From Misgurnus anguillicaudatus (taxonomy: Eukaryota > Chordata > Actinopteri > Cypriniformes > Cobitidae): a DNA stretch of 64,000 bases. Location: assembly GCF_027580225.2 (NCBI RefSeq), contig NC_073353.2:37695001-37759000 (forward strand). Reading direction: 5' to 3'. Both the position numbers and the translations under genes were made by a program. The notes beneath the pieces were generated by a model. That model saw only the letters and a list, made by a program, of their open reading frames with translations, ran no database searches and was not told where the DNA came from. Each line of letters begins with the position of its first letter. Position 1 is the first letter of the stretch. Below are positions 56,676 through 64,000 of the stretch, piece after piece.

Positions 56676-59472
56676 AAGGGATAGTTCGGCCAAAAACGAT
56701 ATTAAACCCATGATTTACTCACCCCCAAGCTGTCCGAGTTGCATATGTCCATCGTTTTTCAGACAAACACATTTTCGGATATTTTAGCCATCTTAGTGTC
56801 ATCCGCATTCAGGATGAGAGCTTACGCAGCGTACAGAGGTTTCTCTGCTGCTGCTCTGTCCCCCCACCCTGCGAATTTGTCATACGTCACTAAGAAAAGA
56901 GCGTACACTACGCTAATACTCTCTCCTGAGTCTAAGATGGCGGCCAGTCATTTTCAGCGCACTATATTCAAATGCTATAACTACATCTTGGAAACCTTAA
57001 TAGTCTCACGACAAACTACAGCCAGTCCTCCACCACGACAATGAAGATGTAGCTGAGAGATGTAGATGTATCCAGGGGAAGGTTCAGAAGGAAAAGGTCA
57101 TTAGGTACCTGTCTAGTTTCAGTCAGACATAGCATGTCCAGGTTTGTGTCAATGATTATAATAATAATAATAACTTCATATGTATTTTTAATAACTTTTA
57201 TATAGCGCGTTTCATAAACCCAAGGATGCTTAACAAACAGCAAGAGAAGATAAGGGGGGGGGCAAAACCAGCAGAGCTAAACCCCATAGGCCTTAGTAAA
57301 ATGGTGTGTTTTAAGCTGCTTTTTGAAGGTAGTTAGAGAGGAGGCAGAGCGATTGGCATGAGGATGCTTGTTCCAGAGTGATGGGGAACCCACACAGAAA
57401 GCACCATCACCAAACGTAGCCAAGTCTGTAGCCTGGACTTAGGGACAGTGAGCAGGTCCTTGTCAGAAGACCGCAGGGACCATGCTTGGTTGTATGGATG
57501 GAGTAGATCAATAAGGTACACAACAACAATTGACCAATTTAAACTACGCTTGCTAGAATCATATCAGACCTAGAATCCACACAATCCTCAGAAGGGAAGC
57601 CTATCCAAACCGTACAAAGGATTGGTACCACAAATGATAAAGAGAGGGGAGACTCACAGTATCAGATGCCGTGAGGGATATGGATATGAACAGAGAGGGC
57701 TCGTAGCCGATCTGTGCAACAAGATCATGAAAACAGCCAGGTCAGTTATCCAAAAACTATTTAAGCATGTAAATAGTTCAGTGCAAACTCCAGGAGTTGT
57801 TTCGATGGTGTAGAATAGTTCAGTGAGTAATCCAAGAAGGTCAATTTCAAGAAAAAACATCTGAAAAACAAAAGCAGACAAACTACCAGGTACCAGCGTG
57901 TAGCGACAGCACAGGTGCACCTAGCATTCTCACACCGGAAGTGAATGGTATTGCACCAAATAAGTCCTATTAAGAGCCAGTGATGCATCATTATATGTGA
58001 CCAGTCACGGAAAGTAGTGACACAAGTAGGATCTGGGCCTTTTTGAGTTATTCAAAGATTTTGAAAGTGTAGTTTCTAAGCTTTCCAACGATGTGTAACA
58101 CATGGAAATCTGATAAGCTTTGGAGAAGTTGTGGCCATTTGAATATACCACTCAGAAATACTCAAACCGAGAAAAATGAGACGAAAGGGACTCTTCTTTC
58201 CAGCTCGGGGAGACAATAGGGCTCATTTACATCCCATTAAGCTAAGCCATACCCCCTGTAAAGCCGTTTTGAGATGCAGATGATCTAGCATCATATGTAG
58301 TATTTTATGACAGAAGTCCAAATGACAACATGCAAAAATAAACATGACTCTTTTTACCTTTGTGGGGATCACAAGTCGAATCCAGTCTTTTTCAGATGTG
58401 TGAATTATCCAGTTACCATTTTTGTCCACAAATGCATATAATCCGTGAAATATAGATATATAGTCTGTTGTTTACATCAGATTTCGCATGAACGTCTGGT
58501 AATAAAATGTAATATACAATCTGAGGACTATTTACGTCTTAACTAGGGTATATGAGATTACACTCCTGTAATTTACATTCCGTTACACACATAAACCCGC
58601 CTTCAAAGTTTGTATTTAAAATAGGGAGGTAGTATAATAGATAATCCAAAAACAGCACCATCGAAAACGTTAAGTCCTTTAGGGATGTAACCAATCGCTC
58701 ACTCGTTCCTCCATCAGCCAATGACTTCATGGAAAATATTGATAGACAAAACATGTAGCCAATTATATAACGAATTCAACGATCTCTGTGTAACTTATGT
58801 AGGTTTGGACTCATGCTGCGCTGCAAGAGCTGACAGAGAGATGACGTCAACATACAGCGAGAGCGAGTCGAAATTAAACTACTCCATAAGATTTCTTGAA
58901 GAGCTCTCACGGTACTTTGAGGACATCCGACTGCGGCGCTGCATAAAGTCAGTGACGCGGCTGATGTACGACGCACCTGACTGTTATTTGTTCCGCCCCA
59001 GCTTCTTTTATTTTTCTTTTGTTTTGTGCGCCTGAGCTTCCCTATATAGAGCACCCTATAAGTTTGAAAAAAAAACTTAGCAAACGAGGAACTTGGTGTC
59101 TGAGGAACAGGGCAGCCGCATCACTACAGTCACGTGACTTCACGCGGTTCACAACAGAGCCGGAATAGAAGACAATGCTGAATAAAGTCGTAATTCTTGC
59201 TATTTTTGGACCAAACTGTATTTTCAATGTTTCAACACATTCTTACTGACCCACTGATGTCACATGGAGTACTTTGATGATGTTTTTATTACCTTTCTGG
59301 ACATGGAAACCGTACATAGATTTTCAATGAAGGGGACAGAAAGCTCTCGGACTAAACTAACGTTAAAACATCTTAAACTGTGTTCCGAAGATGAATGGAG
59401 GTCTTCCGAGTTTAGAATGACATAAGGGTAAGTCATTAATTACATTACTTTCAGTTTTGAGTGAACTATCCT
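56676..59472. mobile_element. Composite element with GGGATAGTTC ends
   Basis: The left side starts 'aaagggatagttcggccaaaaacga' with 'atttactcacccccaagctgtccgag'. The right side, inverted, has 'ggatagttcactcaaaactgaaag' ending about 59472. These ends belong to a very common cyprinid non-autonomous repeat. The ~2.8 kb between them is larger than usual and holds LINE-tail sequence (57160-57530) and other repeats. Minus-strand frames at 58776-59054 and plus at 58721-59035 overlap and have no known domain. Confidence 0.45.
57160..57530 (-). repeat. L2-type LINE 3' UTR fragment
   Basis: 'ttttatatagcgcgtttcataaacccaaggatgctt' followed by 'ttttaagctgctttttgaaggtagttagagaggaggcagagcg' and 'ttccagagtgatgggga' is typical of fish LINE 3' regions. 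An ATA/AAT microsatellite precedes it (57155-57171). No coding sequence. Confidence 0.55.
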
Positions 59473-61190
59473 TATTTAGTAGTCACGCTGTTCCCTTTGG
59501 GAGCGGAGGCAAAAACACAAGGGGCACGTTCAATGTCACACCGGTGCACAACGTTTTGCTACGGTTTCCGGGTTGAACGACATGTTTCCTGGAAACGGTG
59601 TGCAACGGAATGCAACAGGTTTTAGAAGCGTTTTCTCTTGTTTGGTGGGTGTGTCAGAAATGTCGGCCCAATCAGTGGCAAGATGTATAAAACCACGCGG
59701 TAGTAAAGAGACAGCTCGCTCAATGTGTTCAAGTTGGAATGTTGTCTTTCATTCTGGACGGCAAGGTCAGTGACTGTAACATCAGAGGCAGTCTTACCAT
59801 AGAGGCATAGGTAGGCGGCCGCCTGGGGCCTCCCACCAGCGGTCAAATTAGGGGGGCCTCCATCCAACCTAATAAATAGCCTACATAAATAAATAAAACC
59901 CTTATCATCACGAACACTTCAAAAGCATTGTAAATTGTATTAATATTCTCAAGAAATACGTTGAAACTTTGAAATAGTAGTTAAAATTTCCAGTTCATGT
60001 TCTGTCACTAAACACTTACACCCCCTTCTTTCACAATGAAATGGACTAGTCCATAACGGTGCGCGCTGTGGCGCGAAAGATAAACACAACACGGGGACTG
60101 GGAAAGTACACGACCAGAGACGTATTAAGACAAAAATAAACGCGAAAATGGGGCTTTGGTAAGTCAACCGGCTAGTAATAGCCCTACATTGAAAAAAAAT
60201 ATTTTGTGGTGAAGTAAATAATGTTACTACAGAAAAAACCCTACAGGGCTCCAGACTGAGAGTAAATAGTCGCATTTTGCGACTATTTTGTATTAAATGT
60301 CGCACTGACTGGACTGTGAAATTTTAAATACAATTATATTAATATAATGCGCAGGCGATTACGTCTGCGGCGCATTCAGTCATTCTTCCTGTTGTTGCCC
60401 GTTCCCCCGCCTTTCTATCACAGCTCAGGTGCATATCACCTCTCTTAATCCGTCTCTTTTGTCCACTTTCGACCGCTTCTGCCCTGATTGTTTTGAGGGG
60501 TGGTCTATGGAGACTGCGGGCGAGAGCCTCTGCTTTCGTTTTCGGGAGAAATGACGGGAAGTCCGGTGCTTGTGTTGAAATTAACGATGCTGCACAGTGT
60601 TTTTTTATGTGTATATAAAAGCTTTCTTTGATATTTCAGCGCAGTTGATGAAGTAATCTCCCCACAACCTGCACACGCTCGCAAAATGACACTAATAAAA
60701 GAGGCGGAGATCAGCTGCTTTAGTTTTATCAATGAAAGCCTAAAAATAGCGCTGTACACTGAAGTCAGAAAAAACGTAATACATTGTGCTCAGTACCTCA
60801 GATTACAAGTCCTGGCAAATTATATCTTCAGAGTGCATGAAAACATTTTGTAGTGATTACAGCACAAGAATGTGATTTCTTTACTCAAGTCTGTGTTAAA
60901 GCAGCCTAAAGCTTTTACAACAAAGTAATAAAAAGTTGATTGTAAGTTTAATGGTTTACAGTAATGCAAATATATGTTAAAAATAATAAGTATGGTAAAG
61001 TAAAAAAAAATGTATATAAAGAATACAATTTTTTGTATTTGTAATTAATTTGTTAATGCATTAAACATATTTGGACTTAGGTTTTAATGAATCTTATGTT
61101 GACACATATTTTGGGAAAATGCTTTGAACATTTTTCAAAAACTCAACAACACATGATGTTTTATTAACAAGGTTCGGGAGGAGCATGTTC
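59473..61190. other. Spacer with repeat debris
   Basis: 59785-59870 resembles the 'ggcggccgcctggggcc' end of a hAT relic. 60243-60310 starts 'gggctccagactgagagtaaatagtcgca', another probable hAT end. No gene is supported. Confidence 0.35.
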
Positions 61191-61340
61191 AGATAATTAA
61201 ACACAGGTAAAAGCACTCTCTGATAATCAAACACAGGTGAAAGCATTCTCAGATAATCAAACACAGGTGAAAGCATTCTCAGATAATCAATCACAGGTGA
61301 AAGCATTCTCAGATAATCAAACACAGGTGGAAGCACTCAG
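61191..61340 (+). repeat. 30-bp tandem array upstream of the recombinase gene
   Basis: Five units of GATAATCAAACACAGGTGAA plus AGCATTCTCA, starting at 61192, 61222, 61252, 61282 and 61312. It lies 70-220 bp before the ATG at 61410, where a promoter would be expected. The minus-strand frame across it is a by-product of the repeat. Confidence 0.95.
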
Positions 61341-61409
61341 CAATCAACCTAAGAGGGTACAAATAGACTCAGCAGTCTTACCTCATTATGTTGTCGGTTC
61401 GCAGCAGAA

Positions 61410-63609
61410 ATGTCTCAATCAAGCTCCTCTTCCAAGAAAGACACAGACACCTCCAGGGATGCATCTCCACACCCCACCGAGCCCACGGTCATCCCTCCTA
61501 CACCGGACGTCCCACTTGAGCCCCTGGCTTCTCCTCGCGGCCGCACACCTGCCCGATCAGCCCGGCGCTCACCAAAACGCCGAGACCAATCTTCACTGCC
61601 CCCGGCTAGACACCCACCTCCTTCTCCAGCTTCCTCCTACCGCTCGGCCGTCCCGACGATCCCTCCTATTGGGAAATGGACCGTAGCCAGACTGAGGCAA
61701 GCGCTGAGTAACTCAGACCTTCAAGCTTCGAGGAAGATGAACAAAGCGGAGCTGTACTCGCTGTATGTATCCCTTCAGTCGACTCCCAAGCCAACTCACA
61801 AGCAGAGCAAAGCCCGCAGGGCTCAAAAATCGCCTGCCCAGTCACCACCATCGTCTTCTCGCTCAGGTCGCAGCTCGAGCCAGCTGTTGAGTCGCCGCAG
61901 CAACAGGCCCTCAGCTAGCCTGGGCAAAGCTCCAGATTTCGCCATGACAGGTTCATTACCACCGGCCGACGAGGCTCAGCCCTCCACCTCTGCCTATGCT
62001 ACAGCAGCACAGTTTTATTCTCTAGTTGTTCATAACCCTTTTCTTTTTCAGTGGCCTCCAGCTCCAGTGGCAAACACTAGCGCGAAGCTATCGCTGCTAG
62101 CACCACAGATACAACAGGGTCATCAGTTCTACCCAACAGGTTACAACCCCGCCCACTTCCAATGGCCCGCAGGTGCAACAACTCAAACGAGCGCAGCCCT
62201 GCCTTCGCTTGCAGCCCAAGCACACAGCGATTTCTATCATCCCTCACATCCTCATACTAACTTTCCTTTTCAATTTCCAACAGGTCTTCCAATCACAAGG
62301 GCACCAATGTCATTCGCAGCCCCGGATCATACCCTTCCCGGTTCTACTATACAAAATAAATCACCATATCCTCTTTGTTTTTCAGCCACTCCAACGCCTG
62401 TTCCATCCAACGCAGTCACCATGGAACCTCCACCAGTTTCCCAATCCATCAGAGCTCAGATCCTCTCAGAAATTCAGGATGCTGGCTCCAGAGGCGGAAC
62501 AATTCCCAACTCCAGCTCTTCGCTATTCAGAACTAATATTCCCGTAACCCACCCGTTAAAACCACTGTTTGAGGCATCACTCGACACTATCCTCCAAGCG
62601 GTATCTCCCAGGACCCTTCAATCCTACCTTACCGCTTGGAGATGCTTTAAAACATTCCATGCCTCTTTTATAACCTGCCTTTCCCTGATTTTTCTCTCCT
62701 TTCAATCACCTCTTTTATCTCCTACCTTAACATCATTAAGGGCCTACAAGTCTGGTCCATTAAAGGTTATTTGAGCGGCATCCAGTTTTTCCATAAATTG
62801 ATGTACGGCGCTCCTTCCACGGAGATAATCAATTTCCAAACCTCTCTCCTAATTAAAGGGATTCAAAAATCCCAGCCCACCCGCCTCGACGCCAGACAAC
62901 CTATAACGTTAGACATTCTCACCAAATGTATTCAGACCCTCCGCACAGGCTACCAGCCCATTGGTTCCGCTCGCACACTCGATGCTATGTTTATCCTAGC
63001 CTTTTTTGGTTTTCTTAGATGCTCGGAACTCGCCATTACTTCTAAATTCGACCCAAAAATCCACCCAACCATCTCAGACTTATCAGTACTAGACGGCGAA
63101 ACTATTTCATATCTGATTAAACAAAGTAAAACGGATCAAACAAAAAAAAAGGTCATTTCATCTACGTTTTTAATCTCGCTTCGCAAATCCAACCATACCA
63201 GTCAATTCTGGCCTATCTACAATGGAGAAGTTCCCAGGCTAAATCTCCCCTGGAACCCCTATTTTTAGATGAATCCAAAAAACCCGTGACACGTTTTTGG
63301 TTCCAGAAACACCTCAAATCTGTTCTCCAACAGTCAGGCATTCCAGCAAAGAATTTTTCAAGTCACTCATTCCGCATCGGGGCAGCAACTTCAGCAGCCC
63401 AAAAAGGCCTCTCCCAACAGCAGATCCAAGCCCTTGGGAGATGGTCCTCCGATGCTTTCCAAAGCTATATCAGGACGAACCGGTTCCACATTAAAAAAAG
63501 TCCACCAAACCCTAATCGAGTAACCCTCAAACTCAAATCCCCTCTTTTCTCCTCTTTCCTGTTTCCTCTTTCCATCCAGCGAGCATTGGTCTCACAGCGG
63601 ATGGAGTGA
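61410..63609 (+). pseudogene. SAP-domain tyrosine recombinase of a mobile element (two frameshifts)
   Basis: Starts MSQSSSSSKKD at 61410. A Ser/Pro-rich basic region is followed by a SAP-like DNA-binding helix pair (WTVARLRQALSNSDLQASRK, about residues 89-118). A long Pro/Ser/Gln-rich linker comes next, then a core-binding domain. The reading shifts frame near 62672 and again near 63145 (in a run of nine A). The catalytic domain shows FLRCSELAI (Arg I), KQSKTDQ (Lys), SHSFRIGAATSAA (His-x-x-Arg), LGRWSS (Trp) and YIRTN (Tyr). No reverse transcriptase is seen before it, so a Crypton-like, recombinase-only transposon is the best fit; a Ngaro/DIRS remnant is the alternative. The frame ends at TGA 63607-63609 inside the 138-bp repeats. 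Confidence 0.8.
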
Positions 63610-64000
63610 GAACTTCCCCAGTAGAGCACTTAAGTTTTCTCTTTCATCCAGCGATGCAGTGTGAGAAAATCTCCCGGACAAGCACTCGTTTTCCTTTTCT
63701 GTTTCCTTTCCGTCCAGCGAGCATTGGTCTCACAGCGGACGAAGTGAGCTCTTCCCCAGTAGAGCACTTAAGTTTTCTCTTTCATCCAGCGATGCAGTGT
63801 GAGAAAATCTCCTGGGCAAGCACTCATTTTCCTTTCTTTTTCCTTTCCGTCCAGCGAGCACTGGTCTCACAGCGGACGGAGCGAGAACTTTTTCGGTAGA
63901 GCACTTACATTTTCTCTTTCATCCAGCGATGCAGTGTGAGAAAATCTCCCGGACAAGCACTCGTTTTCCTTTTCTGTTTCCTTTCCGTCCAGCGAGCATT
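63545..64000 (+). repeat. 138-bp tandem repeat at the 3' end of the recombinase element
   Basis: GAGCATTGGTCTCACAGCGG recurs at 63581, 63719, 63856 (one change) and 63994, a period of 137-138 bp. Each unit contains 'gtagagcacttaagttttctctttcatccag' and 'gtgagaaaatctcc'. The array runs out of the window, so its full length is unknown. Confidence 0.95.

Noticed and set aside
58721..59054. Overlapping open frames on both strands (104 and 92 codons)
   Set aside because: Neither shows a domain or codon structure; they lie in repeat debris.
61094..61336. Minus-strand frame of repeated ten-residue units (DYLRMLSPVF)
   Set aside because: Produced by the 30-bp tandem repeat, whose period is a multiple of three; no sign of a real protein.

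Overview
This window looks like teleost fish DNA, most likely a cyprinid (the zebrafish/carp/goldfish group). The reasons are a complete fast-skeletal-type myosin heavy chain gene with vertebrate exon structure, and a mix of hAT, Tc1, CACTG-ended, TTAA-target, L2-like, DIRS-like and Ty3/Gypsy-like mobile elements typical of fish genomes. The assignment is inference from sequence feel and families, not from a search.

Layout. 1-5774: gene-free, AT-rich flank with several short inverted-repeat elements. 5775-17210: a sarcomeric myosin heavy chain gene on the minus strand. It has a TATA promoter, two 5' UTR exons and 39 coding exons that sum to 1936 codons. A dead Tc1-like element sits in the intron between exons 11 and 12. 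Every coding exon reads cleanly and in phase, yet five splice dinucleotides in four places are not GT or AG. 17620-18532: a diverged copy of 980-1958, probably the flank of a tandemly duplicated myosin gene.

18533-34190 is a set of nested insertions. A hAT-like element was split by a 15-kb element with 18-bp inverted ends. That element holds a decayed DIRS-like gag and a further element ending in CACTCTTA. The inner element carries a ~415-460 bp tandem array, a foldback element and a nearly intact LTR retrotransposon. The retrotransposon (25809-32177) has the order gag-protease-integrase-RT-RNase H, with integrase before RT as in the Gmr1 clade of Ty3/Gypsy. It has a tRNA-Pro-type primer site and very similar LTRs, but one frameshift divides the coding region.

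34438-38644: a spliced-looking, decayed MULE-type transposase gene with a SWIM zinc finger. 39006-44964: a CACTG-ended composite with satellite arrays and three nested elements. 45386-57530: LINE fragments (L2-like and another non-LTR type), a tRNA-derived SINE, a Tc1 fragment and further inverted-repeat elements. 61191-64000: a SAP-domain plus tyrosine-recombinase transposon, frameshifted twice, between a 30-bp and a 138-bp tandem array.

Only the myosin gene looks like a host gene. The most unusual points are its altered splice sites in an otherwise perfect reading frame, the Gmr1-type domain order, and the nested insertions with readable target duplications.
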